This document shows positions 43,497 through 52,700 of a DNA stretch of 64,000 bases, one piece after another. Source of the stretch: Mediterraneibacter catenae (lineage in GTDB: Bacteria; Bacillota; Clostridia; Lachnospirales; Lachnospiraceae); assembly GCF_008691045.1 (NCBI RefSeq), contig NZ_VMSO01000004.1, positions 62,001 through 126,000 on the forward strand, in the 5' to 3' direction. Position 1 is the stretch's first letter; every line of letters starts with the position of its first letter. The notes beneath the pieces are model-generated. The model made no database searches, was not told the origin of the DNA, and saw only the letters and a list, made by a program, of their open reading frames with translations. A program made the position numbers and the translations under genes.

Positions 43497-44020
43497 TGCT
43501 GTTTATATCGCAGCCAGTCAGTCAAAAGCAGCGCGCCTGTAAAGACAGTGCAGAAAATCAGGGCATAACCGAGCTGGGGCATCGTCTGTGCGATCGGTGC
43601 ATTGTGTCCGAAGACTGTGAATGTCACCGCAAGAAAGATGATCAGGCTGCCGATATAGAAAAGAACCGCGCCGCGCAGGAGCAGGAGTGCTTTTGCGCGG
43701 TACATTTTTGCAATATCCACAGGGGCAAAGCGGTATTTGATGAGAACAGGCAGTACGCGGCCCTGCTCGCGGATCTGGAACAGCGCGCTGTTTAGCGGCG
43801 GCAGGGTGATCACAAAGCATAGAACAAACCACGCAAGATCAAAAGTGTAAGATTCCACTGCGGCATCGGACGTCCCGATATTCTGAAGGGCGTGGGATGC
43901 ATTGCCCGCCACAGAGGCATCCAGTGCTGTCCTCAAAAAGAGAGAAAAGAAAGCGAGAATCAGCAATACCCGGAAAGTGGTACATTTCCTGTGTTGGTTT
44001 TCATATTTGTAGTAATTCAT
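43493..44020 (-). CDS. Small membrane protein of the ABC operon
   Basis: A 175-residue protein with about four hydrophobic segments (about 17-35, 63-84, 112-140, 151-168). It is the last gene of the five-gene minus-strand operon and is likely a membrane component paired with the preceding ATPase. ATG 44020 (MNYYKYENQ) has AGGAGGTG upstream; an ATG at 44035 overlaps the previous stop. The family is not recognised with certainty. Confidence 0.7.
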   Translation of the reverse strand: MNYYKYENQHRKCTTFRVLLILAFFSLFLRTALDASVAGNASHALQNIGTSDAAVESYTFDLAWFVLCFVITLPPLNSALFQIREQGRVLPVLIKYRFAPVDIAKMYRAKALLLLRGAVLFYIGSLIIFLAVTFTVFGHNAPIAQTMPQLGYALIFCTVFTGALLLTDWLRYKQH

Positions 44021-44031
44021 GGCGCACCTCC

Positions 44032-44775
44032 TCATCTATCCTTTGATCTTGTGCCATTCGTGTGTTCCAGATCCAACAGATCCCTGATGCGCGGAGCTGC
44101 CTTGCCGGTGTATTCTTTGTATTTATCATTAAGAGATTCTCTGGGAGCACATTCGACGAGACGGCCGTTCTCCAGGATCAGCAGATAGTCCGCGAGACGA
44201 TCTACATCTTCCGTGATATGAGTGGACAGCAGAATCCCCATATCCTGATCGAGCAGTTCTCCAAGCAGAGAGAGAAACTCATGGCGGAACACCGGATCGA
44301 AACCTTCAAGCGGCTCATCAAGGATGAGAAAATCCGGATGATGTGCCAATGAGAAGCAGATCTGAAGCTTCATAAATTCCCCTTTGGAGAGTTCATAGAT
44401 CCGTTTGGACGGACTTACGTTCAGTCTGTCCAGATATGCGGAGTAATCCCGAACCGACCAGTCCGGATAGAATTCTCCATAGGTAAGGCCGTTCGATGCG
44501 ACCGACTCCTCCATAAAGAACGGACATTTTTCGCTGATATAACCGAGCTTCTGCCGATACAGGACAGGAGAAGCTTTGAATGAGATTCCGTCAATCTGTG
44601 TCTCTCCGGAAAATCCCTGAGAGACTCCGCTGATGCAGTCCAGAAGAGTTGTCTTGCCGGAACCGTTGACTCCGGCAAGGACGTAGAAGTAGCCGCTCTC
44701 CATGGAAAATGAGATGCTGTCGAGACAGAAATGACGGTATCGTTTTGTAATATTTGTGCAGGTAAACGACGACAT
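44032..44775 (-). CDS. ABC transporter ATP-binding protein
   Basis: A 247-residue ATPase. Walker A is GVNGSGKTT, Walker B LILDEPLEGFDP and the switch His STHITED. The signature region is YELSKGEFMKLQ (LSKGE in place of LSGGQ), as in the YtrB/YtrE/bacitracin-type subfamily. It lies just downstream of the GntR gene and upstream of a membrane protein, so these two may form a transporter distinct from the first ATPase/permease pair. Confidence 0.88.
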   Translation of the reverse strand: MSSFTCTNITKRYRHFCLDSISFSMESGYFYVLAGVNGSGKTTLLDCISGVSQGFSGETQIDGISFKASPVLYRQKLGYISEKCPFFMEESVASNGLTYGEFYPDWSVRDYSAYLDRLNVSPSKRIYELSKGEFMKLQICFSLAHHPDFLILDEPLEGFDPVFRHEFLSLLGELLDQDMGILLSTHITEDVDRLADYLLILENGRLVECAPRESLNDKYKEYTGKAAPRIRDLLDLEHTNGTRSKDR

Positions 44776-44777
44776 GT

Positions 44778-45158
44778 TTACTCACCTCCCTTATCCCAGA
44801 ACATACGGACCATATCAGACACTTCCTCCGGAGAGAGCCCCAGACTTTTCCCTTCCTGTATCATATCGCGGAGCCTTTTCTCGTATTCCCGAAGCCGGCT
44901 TTCCATGAGAAGACTATGATTCACTTCGCTTACGAAGAAGCCCTTTCCCTGTTCGGAATAGACCAGTCCCTGTTTTTCCAGTTCTTCATATGCCCGTTTG
45001 GTCGTGATGACGCTGATACTTAGTTCTCTTGCAAGAGAACGGATCGAGGGCAGCATGTCACCGGGACTGAGTTCGTGGTTCACTATAGAATTTTTGACCG
45101 CCAGTACGATCTGTTCATAGATCGGCCGGGGACTGTTTTCGTTAATAAAAATCTTCAC
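44778..45158 (-). CDS. GntR-family regulator, YtrA subfamily
   Basis: A 126-residue protein. The winged HTH spans about 10-78 (PIYEQIVLAVKNSIVNHELSPGDMLPSIRSLARELSIS), with only a short C-terminal dimerisation helix pair, the YtrA type. Such regulators repress their own ABC operon and respond to cell-wall-active agents. A palindrome overlaps the operon promoter at 46861-46879. It sits in the middle of the operon, not first as in Bacillus. Confidence 0.9.
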   Translation of the reverse strand: MKIFINENSPRPIYEQIVLAVKNSIVNHELSPGDMLPSIRSLARELSISVITTKRAYEELEKQGLVYSEQGKGFFVSEVNHSLLMESRLREYEKRLRDMIQEGKSLGLSPEEVSDMVRMFWDKGGE

Positions 45159-45170
45159 GTTATCTCTTCC

Positions 45171-45959
45171 TTATTCTCTGATCGGAAAATACAGTTTCTC
45201 ATAATCCAGCATGATCTCCAGTACCGGTGTCACATGCCTTCTGGTCAGCCAGATATTCAATGCCAGGGCGGGAAGCCACCACAGGGTATCGAACCAGCTG
45301 AAATTCGGTTTTACATACAGTACGGAATAGAAAATGGTATTTTCCAGTATAAGCAGTCCGCTCCAGTAAACGGATACGAATGTCTTGCTGCTACGTTCGG
45401 TTACGATATCCGGGCATTTTTTCAATGCTTCCTTGCGGTTGCCCGGATCCGGATTCAGGCTGAAGGCAAGGAACAGGAATGCCGTCAGGCTGATCTGCAC
45501 GACGAGCGCGGGAGGCTGAAGATAGAAGAAAAATCCGCCCCAACCGGTGTATGTGATTATCAGGAGAAGGAGCACCAGCAGCGTGATCTTTCCCGCAAGG
45601 TAAAGCCTCAGGTAGTGAAGTTTATCTGCCTTCCCCGCAGGACATACATACAGCGCGCCGGGCAACTGTAAAGGCAGACGCAGCGAGAAAAGCCAGATGA
45701 GCGCAAGGGTGAACAGAGCGGATATGCAGTGATATACCGTCTGGTTTTCTATAATGATCTGGAAGACAAGATCCTGGAGCAAAGACCGGTCACCGGTCCT
45801 GACTATGGATATAAAGTCCGGATAATCAAACGCAAGCCAGTATGTCACATGGTTTATGACGACTATAGAAAGTACAAGATAGCATACCATATAAAAGAGA
45901 AACAGAAGTATGTTCCGTCTGAGTGACAGCATAAGTCTGTAAAATGCAAGCTTCTTCAT
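45171..45959 (-). CDS. ABC-2-type membrane protein
   Basis: A 262-residue protein with about six hydrophobic segments (first at about 15-38), no enzyme motifs, and a basic first turn MKKLAFYRLMLSLRRN. It is the likely permease partner of the ATPase encoded just upstream, overlapping it by 4 bases. ATG 45959 has GGGAGGT 7 bases upstream; a GTG at 45968 is less likely. Confidence 0.75.
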   Translation of the reverse strand: MKKLAFYRLMLSLRRNILLFLFYMVCYLVLSIVVINHVTYWLAFDYPDFISIVRTGDRSLLQDLVFQIIIENQTVYHCISALFTLALIWLFSLRLPLQLPGALYVCPAGKADKLHYLRLYLAGKITLLVLLLLIITYTGWGGFFFYLQPPALVVQISLTAFLFLAFSLNPDPGNRKEALKKCPDIVTERSSKTFVSVYWSGLLILENTIFYSVLYVKPNFSWFDTLWWLPALALNIWLTRRHVTPVLEIMLDYEKLYFPIRE

Positions 45960-46813
45960 GAGATGCACCTCCCTTTCTGGAGATAGAAGAGCAGTTCGGC
46001 AAGGGTCGGGCGGGAAACGTCCAGTCCGGAAATGAGGGATTCATCCGGATATTCCGCCAGTGCCGTGCTGCCGTACGGTTCGTGTACCGTGGCCAGGATA
46101 TGCGGGCTGTGCAGAGCTGAGATCTCCTGTTCAGTGCCTTTGACCAGTACAAAACGTTCCTGCAGGCTTTCCATATCCATGCAGAAGCAGAACCGTCCTT
46201 CGTCGATCAGTGCGATATAGTCTCCTATCTGATCCAGATCTGACGTCAGGTGAGTGGAGAAAAGGATGCTCCGTGTGCCGTTCTCGACCAGTTCCTGCAT
46301 ATACCCGGTCAGCTCGCGGCGAAAGAGCGGATCAAGACCTGCTGCGGGTTCGTCCATAATAAACAGTTTCGCCTGATGGGACAGGGCAAAGGCAAGCTGA
46401 AAGCGGGCTTTCTGCCCTTTGGAAAGTTTCCCTGTCTTCTGCTTCGGATTCAGCCCGAAGCGGCTGCAGAATCTGAGAAAAAGCTCATGGTCATAGGCGG
46501 TGTAGGTGGCGCCGAAGAGCTTTCCGTTGGCCGCGATACTCAGCTTCTCCTCGAACAGGAATTCATCGAGGACAAAACCGATCTGATCCTTGGCCTCCCG
46601 TTCCATGGTATCCATAGGACATCCGTTTACAATGACGTTGCCGGAATCCTTACGGTACAGATTCATGATCGTGCGGATCAGAGAAGTCTTGCCGGCGCCG
46701 TTGCGCCCGATCAGTCCGAAGATGTAGCCCGGTTCAAGCGTAAAGGAAATATCCTGCAGATGCAGAGTGCCGATCTGTTTGTCGAGATGGGAGATTTCTA
46801 ATAATGGTTTCAT
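45956..46813 (-). CDS. ABC transporter ATP-binding protein (first gene of operon)
   Basis: A 285-residue ATPase. Walker A is GRNGAGKTS, the signature KLSKGQKAR, Walker B LFIMDEPAAGLDP and the switch His in FSTHLTSD. The extra C-terminal region (about 215-285) is typical of the CcmA/YtrB group. It is the first gene after the promoter, and with the next gene it would form an exporter or sensor-type transporter. Confidence 0.9.
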   Translation of the reverse strand: MKPLLEISHLDKQIGTLHLQDISFTLEPGYIFGLIGRNGAGKTSLIRTIMNLYRKDSGNVIVNGCPMDTMEREAKDQIGFVLDEFLFEEKLSIAANGKLFGATYTAYDHELFLRFCSRFGLNPKQKTGKLSKGQKARFQLAFALSHQAKLFIMDEPAAGLDPLFRRELTGYMQELVENGTRSILFSTHLTSDLDQIGDYIALIDEGRFCFCMDMESLQERFVLVKGTEQEISALHSPHILATVHEPYGSTALAEYPDESLISGLDVSRPTLAELLFYLQKGRCIS

Positions 46814-46860
46814 ATAGCGTCCCTCCTTTCAGTCGTAAAAGGAACACAACTGTGCATGCT

Positions 46861-46899
46861 TATATATACAGTATATATACACTTAGGACGGAATGTCAA
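46861..46899 (-). promoter_or_regulatory. Operon promoter with GntR-type palindrome
   Basis: On the minus strand, TTGACA (46899-46894) and TATACT (46875-46870) are 18 bases apart. The palindrome TATATATAC-A-GTATATATA (46861-46879) covers the -10 and would allow repression by the YtrA-type regulator. Confidence 0.65.
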
Positions 46900-46997
46900 G
46901 TATTAGTGAGGAGATTTATATGCAGGCATAAATTCACCTCGTGACCTCAGATGGCTGAACTGTATTACCCCAAATGCATCCAAATTAACCATCCGCC

Positions 46998-47026
46998 TTG
47001 CAATCTGCCGCCCTCTGGTCTATACT
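46998..47026 (+). promoter_or_regulatory. Promoter for the Wadjet operon
   Basis: TTGCAA at 46998-47003 and TATACT at 47021-47026 with a 17-base spacer, 34 bases before the jetA start. This placement rules out a longer jetA reading frame starting at 46998. Confidence 0.6.
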
Positions 47027-47060
47027 ACGCTTATGGACTCAGGCTGGAGGAGCGCAGAAG

Positions 47061-48554
47061 ATGCATGTTACAGAAAAACTTACAAGACCGCTGACAGAGG
47101 CGAAGTATTTAAATGCGGATAATGCTGACCGATATCGGAGCATTATGCGCATTTTTTATGAGAATTATGAGAAGCTGCGGTACTGGATGTACCAGGAGGA
47201 AGTGTATGCCCAGATGACGGCGGATCCGTATTTCGCGGATTACCGGATGGAGCAGTGCCAGCAGGATCTCGCTATGCTGACAGAGTGGAAGAACCTGAAC
47301 ACGATCCAGGACACGCGCCGGGTGTCTTCGATCGAAGAATTTAAGAACAAGAAGTTCCGCTACCAGATGTCAGAGTACAGCGTGGAGATCGAGCGTCTGG
47401 TGATCCGGCTTGAGAATCTGTTTGTAGAAGGGGCGTCCCTGGAGCCCACGCTGCTGGAGCGGATCCGGCTGAATGTGGAGCGCTTCCCGAAGATGTCCGG
47501 GGAGGATCCGAATACGGTCTATGCGTGGTGGAATGACCTGAACAATGATTTCATCCGGTTGAATCAGAACTATCAGGACTATATCCGCGACCTGAACAGC
47601 GTGAAAGCAGAGGAAATGATGCGGACAAAGGAGTTCCTTGTATTTAAGGACAAGCTGGTGGAATATCTGCGGAACTTCATCAAGGGGCTTCAGAAAAATG
47701 TGGGCGTCATCGAGGAAACGCTGCGTCTCCTCGAGCCGGAGCTTCTTAAGCATGTGCTTGATAAGGTGAATGACTATGAGATGTCGATCCCGAGGATGGA
47801 TGTGGAAGTTTCCAGGGAAATGATCGAAGAGAAGACGACGGGGAGGTTTGAGAGCATCCGGAACTGGTTCGTGGCAGGGGAAGGGCGCGAGAATGAAGCC
47901 GGAAGGCTTTTCGACGCGACGAATGAGATCATACGCAGGATCACCCGTTACGCCGCGCAGCTCAGCGAGAAGAACGCGCTTGGGGCGAACCGGCGGGAGG
48001 AGTACAGAAAAGTGGCGGAGATCTTCCTGCGTTGTAAGGACATGGACGAGGCGCACCGGATGTCAGCCATGGTATTCGGGCTGGAACGTCCTTTCCATCT
48101 GAGCGCGGAAGCGGATCGGGAGACGGACAGCATGAATCAGAGTGTTTATGATGAGCCGGCCGCGGAGCTGACGCTCAGGCCCAGAGTCAGGACATACCGG
48201 GAGAAGACCGGGCGCACATCGATCCGGGATACGGCGCAGGAGAAGGCGCAGGCGAGAAGGCAGGCAGTGGAGCAGATGAAACAGGACTGGAAACGGATCG
48301 GCGAACTGGAGCGGGGCGGCAGGATCGACTTCTCTGATCTGCCTGTGATCGAGCCGAGAGTCAGGGGAATCCTTCTGAAATGGCTCTCTGACGCGCTGGA
48401 GGACGGGGACTATGCGGCAAGGACAGGGGACGGAAGAAACTTCGCGCTGGATATGACGCAGGCGGATGAGCGGTGCGTGGTCCGGTGTGAGGACGGAAAC
48501 TTTACGATGCCGAAGATCAGCATTGTATTTCAGGACAGGTACGGCGAATTATAG
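47061..48554 (+). CDS. jetA: Wadjet component JetA (MukF-like kleisin)
   Basis: A 497-residue helical protein, charged throughout, with no catalytic motif. The N-terminal part (HVTEKLTRPLTEAKYLNADN, MRIFYENYEKLRYWMYQEEV) reads as winged-helix/helical; coiled-coil-like stretches follow at about 150-300. It is first of four genes ending in an SMC ATPase and a TOPRIM nuclease, which fits the JetA kleisin of Wadjet. I recall this sequence type as the DUF5716 JetA family, not the DUF3375 JetA of type I; not verified. ATG 47061 has GGAGG 10 bases upstream. In Wadjet, JetA bridges JetC dimers and recruits JetB. Confidence 0.82.
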   Translation: MHVTEKLTRPLTEAKYLNADNADRYRSIMRIFYENYEKLRYWMYQEEVYAQMTADPYFADYRMEQCQQDLAMLTEWKNLNTIQDTRRVSSIEEFKNKKFRYQMSEYSVEIERLVIRLENLFVEGASLEPTLLERIRLNVERFPKMSGEDPNTVYAWWNDLNNDFIRLNQNYQDYIRDLNSVKAEEMMRTKEFLVFKDKLVEYLRNFIKGLQKNVGVIEETLRLLEPELLKHVLDKVNDYEMSIPRMDVEVSREMIEEKTTGRFESIRNWFVAGEGRENEAGRLFDATNEIIRRITRYAAQLSEKNALGANRREEYRKVAEIFLRCKDMDEAHRMSAMVFGLERPFHLSAEADRETDSMNQSVYDEPAAELTLRPRVRTYREKTGRTSIRDTAQEKAQARRQAVEQMKQDWKRIGELERGGRIDFSDLPVIEPRVRGILLKWLSDALEDGDYAARTGDGRNFALDMTQADERCVVRCEDGNFTMPKISIVFQDRYGEL

Positions 48555-48627
48555 GGAGCCGGCACATTGACGTATTTTTTGCTGTATCAGACAGATAAAA
48601 AACACTCAGAGAGGAACAGGGAGATTG

Positions 48628-49794
48628 ATGAAAGAACTGGAGATGCTTCTGAACCGGCGGTGGATCCTGAAATCTGAGGATCGGGAGCTGTACTATAAGA
48701 TCCGGGATTCCATCGGGGAGATCCGGAAGTTTGCCACAGAAAAGATGGGATGTCAGGTGATCGAGAACGCGCTGCTTGTAAAGATGGAGAAGATCCCGGC
48801 GCTGCCGGAGACATGCATGGGAATTGACGCGTTCGCCTCGAAAGAAGAGTATGCCTTCCTGTGTATCCTGCTGATGTTTCTGGAAGACCGGGACGCGCAG
48901 GAGCAGTTTATCCTGTCCCAGCTCACGGAGTATATCGCGGCGAATATGCCGGGAGAGGGCGTGGACTGGACATTGTATACAAGCAGGCGGAGGCTGGTGA
49001 AAGTGCTGCGGTATGCGGCTGACCAGGGGATCCTCCGTGTGACGGACGGAAGCGACGACGCATTTATGGATCAGGAGACCGGGGAAGTGCTGTATGAAAA
49101 TACCGGGGCGTCCAGATATTTTATGCGGAATTTCAGTCGGGATATCATGGAATACACGCGCCCGGAAGATTTTCAGGAGAGCGACTGGTTCGCCATGGAT
49201 GAGGACCGGGGGATCGCCAGGCGCCACCGTGTGTACAAACGGCTTTTGTTCTCTGTGGGCATGTACCGGGGCGAAGGGGCGGATGAGGATTTTGAGTATC
49301 TGAAATATTACGGGCGCAGGCTGGCGGACGATCTGGAGCAGAATTTTCAGTGCCAGCTTCACATTCACAGGGGGAGCGCTTTTTTCATGCAGGGAGAAGA
49401 CTGCAGGATCGGGGAGACGTTTCCGGGGAATACCGGGATGTCGGATATCCTGCTCCTGTGCTGCAGTGAGATCCGCAGAAAGGTGGAGACCGGAGAGTGG
49501 GAACCGCAGAAAGATGATATGATCCGGGTACAGATCGTGGAGTTTGAGCAGATGATCCGGAAGGTAAAAGTAGCATATGGTCACGGATTCATCAAGGGAC
49601 ACCGGGAGATGCCGGAAGGAGAGTTTGTGCGGGAAGTGGTGCGGGAGATGGAGCGGTGGACGCTGATCCGCAAGGATGTCCGGGAACAGACAGTGACCAT
49701 CTGCCCGTCGGCAGGAAAGCTGACCGGGCGCTATCCGGAGGACTTCATGAGCGGGAAGAAGAGTACAGAGAATAAAGGAGAAACAGGAAAATGA
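48628..49794 (+). CDS. jetB: Wadjet component JetB (MukE-like)
   Basis: A 388-residue mixed alpha/beta protein (MKELEMLLNRRWILKSEDRE). By position between JetA and JetC it is the MukE-like JetB subunit. The C-terminal part (FVREVVREMERWTLIRKD) may form a winged helix. It is longer than type I JetB (DUF4194, about 200 residues), suggesting another Wadjet subtype. ATG 48628 overlaps a TTG three bases earlier. It overlaps jetC by 4 bases (ATGA), so translation is coupled. Confidence 0.8.
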   Translation: MKELEMLLNRRWILKSEDRELYYKIRDSIGEIRKFATEKMGCQVIENALLVKMEKIPALPETCMGIDAFASKEEYAFLCILLMFLEDRDAQEQFILSQLTEYIAANMPGEGVDWTLYTSRRRLVKVLRYAADQGILRVTDGSDDAFMDQETGEVLYENTGASRYFMRNFSRDIMEYTRPEDFQESDWFAMDEDRGIARRHRVYKRLLFSVGMYRGEGADEDFEYLKYYGRRLADDLEQNFQCQLHIHRGSAFFMQGEDCRIGETFPGNTGMSDILLLCCSEIRRKVETGEWEPQKDDMIRVQIVEFEQMIRKVKVAYGHGFIKGHREMPEGEFVREVVREMERWTLIRKDVREQTVTICPSAGKLTGRYPEDFMSGKKSTENKGETGK

Positions 49795-52700
49795 ACAGCA
49801 GATGGCAGGCGAGCAGGATCGGTTTGATTAATTTCTGGTATTATGACGAGCAGGAATTTCCTTTTGTGAAAGGACGCATGCTCTTAAGGGGCTCCAACGG
49901 ATCGGGAAAATCTGTCACGATGCAGAGCGTCATCCCGCTTCTGCTGGACGGAAATATGAGCCCGGAGCGCCTGGACCCTTTCGGCTCGAGAGATAGGAAG
50001 ATGAGCAGTTACCTTCTGGAAGAGGACGACGGACGGGATGAGAGGACCGGGTATCTGTACCTGGAATTTAAACGCCGGGAAAGCGATACCTGGCTGACGG
50101 TCGGCATGGGGATCCGCGCCCGTCGGGGAAAGCCGCTGGATAAGTGGTATTTCAGCTTATCGGACGGCAGGAGAGTGGGAAAGGATTTCCTGCTTTACAA
50201 GGAGATCGGGGAGAAGGTGACACTCTCGAAGAAGGAACTGGAGAACCGGATCGCCGGAGGCGGACAGGTGTTTGACCGCCAGGCAGATTACATGGAATAT
50301 GTCAACCGCCAGATCTTCGGGTTTGAGACAGTGGAAGAATATAAGGAGATGATCGATCTTCTGATCCAGCTCCGCACGCCGAAGCTGTCAAAAGACTTCA
50401 AACCCTCTGTGGTCAGCGACATCCTGAGTGATTCTCTCCAGCCCCTGTCTGACGAAGATCTCAGACCAATGTCTGAGGCGATTGAAAACATGGACACCAT
50501 GAATCTGAACTTAAAGGCAAGAGAGGCGGGGCATCAGGCGGCGGAGAAGATCCAGAGAGTGCTCGACCGCTACAACCGCCTCACGCTTTTTGAGAAGGCG
50601 GACCGGTGCTGTGAGAACCAGAAGAAACTATCTGAGGCAGAGCGGGAGGCGAGGTTCCAGGCCGAAGAGACAGAACGCAGCCGGAAACGGGTCCTTGCGC
50701 TGGAGCAGGAGATATCAGAGCTGGACGCGCGCAGAGACGCCCTGGAGAAGGAGCGGGAGTCCTTAAGCAAAAGCGACGCGGTGAGCTTAAAGAGCCGTGA
50801 ACTGGATCTGGCTGCCAGGATCAGGACGAGAGAAAGCCTGCTGGAGGAAAAGCAGCGGCAGCTCGATGCAAAACAGGAACAGTATACGGAGATAGAGGGG
50901 AAAAAGAAGCAGGAAGAAGACCGGGCGTATGAAAAAGAGCGTGAGCTTGACAGTATTCTGGAGGAAATGCAGTCGGAAGCCGGAGAGATGTCCTTTGAGG
51001 AGCACGATTTCTTCCAGGATGAACTGAAAGAAAACTTTGATAAGGCATTTTCCTGGGATACCCATGAGGCGCAATTTCAGAAAGTAAAGGATGAGATCAG
51101 CCGGGGCACGGAGCTTCTCCGGGAGGCCGAAACACGCCAGAGGGAGGCGGACGACCTGCTGAAGAAGCGGGAACGGCAGCAGAGGGAGACCGACGCTGCC
51201 CAGCGGCGCGAGGGAGAACTGGAGGCGGTGCTGGTCCAGGTGGAGAACGAGTGGAAAGAGGCGCTGTACAGCTGGAACGGGCGGAATGAGGAATTGAAAT
51301 TTACTCCGGAGCAGATGCGGGAAATAGCACGGTTTGCCGACGAGTACGGGGAGTCATCAGACTTTGCCCGGGTGCGTCAGACTGCGGCGGATCTGTGGAT
51401 CGGGCGAAAAGGAGAGATCAGCGGAAAAGTCCGCCGCAGACAGGATGAACTCCGGGATCTGGAAAATGTCCGACGGGAGATCGAGGAGGAGCTTGCGCAA
51501 TGGGAGAGCACCCGCGAGCCGGAGCCGCCCCGGAGCGACACCGTGCGTAAGAACAGGGAAAGACTGCGGGAGAAAGGGATTCCCTATCAGGAGTTCTACA
51601 AGGTCGTGGAGTTCGGGCGGGAACTGTCCGGGGATCCTAAGCGGTGCGGCAGGCTGGAGGAAGCCCTCCTGGAGATGGGGATCCTGGACGCGCTTGTGAT
51701 CGAAGAGCAGTACCGGGAACAGGTGATGAAAGCCGATCCCGGCTGCGCGGACAGATATCTGTTCGTACAGCCGCACCATGCGGAGAAGAGCCTGCTGGAT
51801 GTGCTGGATCTCAATGACTCGGTAAATGATATTTTCATGAACCAGAGAATCACGGGAATCCTGGGAAATATCGGCATAAGCGGAAGTGAGGAGCCGGAGG
51901 GAGCTGCTTCCGGCGAATCTGTTCACGCCGGATCTGCCGGTATTAGCGCATCTATGACTGCAGTGCACCCGGACGGCTCCTATCAGATCGGCGTGGTCAG
52001 CGGAACCGTATCCGGGGAACATGAGGCGGGCTTCATCGGCGTGCAGGCAAGGGAGAAGAACCGGCAGGCGAAGATCGCGTCCTGCCGGGAACTGCTGGCG
52101 GAGAATGAGCAGAGGCAGGAGGTCCTGCGCGGTGAAGTGGCCGTACTCGAACAGCGCATCAGCCGGCTGCAGGAAGAATACGAAAGTCTTCCGGAAGACA
52201 CAGACATGCGAGAGGCGTGGAAGATGCTGAGCGAAGCCAGGCGGACGGTGGAGCGTATGCGGGAAGAAGGAGCGAGGCTGGAGCGGGAACTGATGGAAGT
52301 CGGCGAGGCGCTGGGAGAGCTTAAGCGTCAGGCGGCGGAGATCGCCCGGAAACTATACCTGACCTGCAGCTATGAGACCTTCCGAAGAGCAGACGAGGCG
52401 GCGTCAGATTACAGACAGCATTTCTATCAGCTCAGATCCGGTCACGAGCTCTTTCTGCAGATCCGGTCTCACATGGAAGAACTGGGAGAGCGGCAGGAGA
52501 TCCTCGATGGTGAGATGGATCAGATCCGATATGAGGCGGGCGGCGTGAAGAAAGAGCTTAAGAAGGAGCAGGAGGAATACGATTCCATCCTGCGTCAGCT
52601 CGAGCTGACAGACTATGAGCAGATCCGGCAGAAGCTGGATGAATGCATGGAGTGGCTGAAAGACTATCCGGAACGTCTCCAGTCCTGCGTGGCGGAAAAG

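Noticed and set aside
46998-47060. A longer JetA reading frame starting at a TTG at 46998.
   Set aside because: The TTG lies in the -35 hexamer of the promoter, while ATG 47061 has GGAGG at a good distance.
48517-49602. A 361-codon open frame antisense to jetB.
   Set aside because: Same reasoning: no recognisable domain and complete overlap with jetB.
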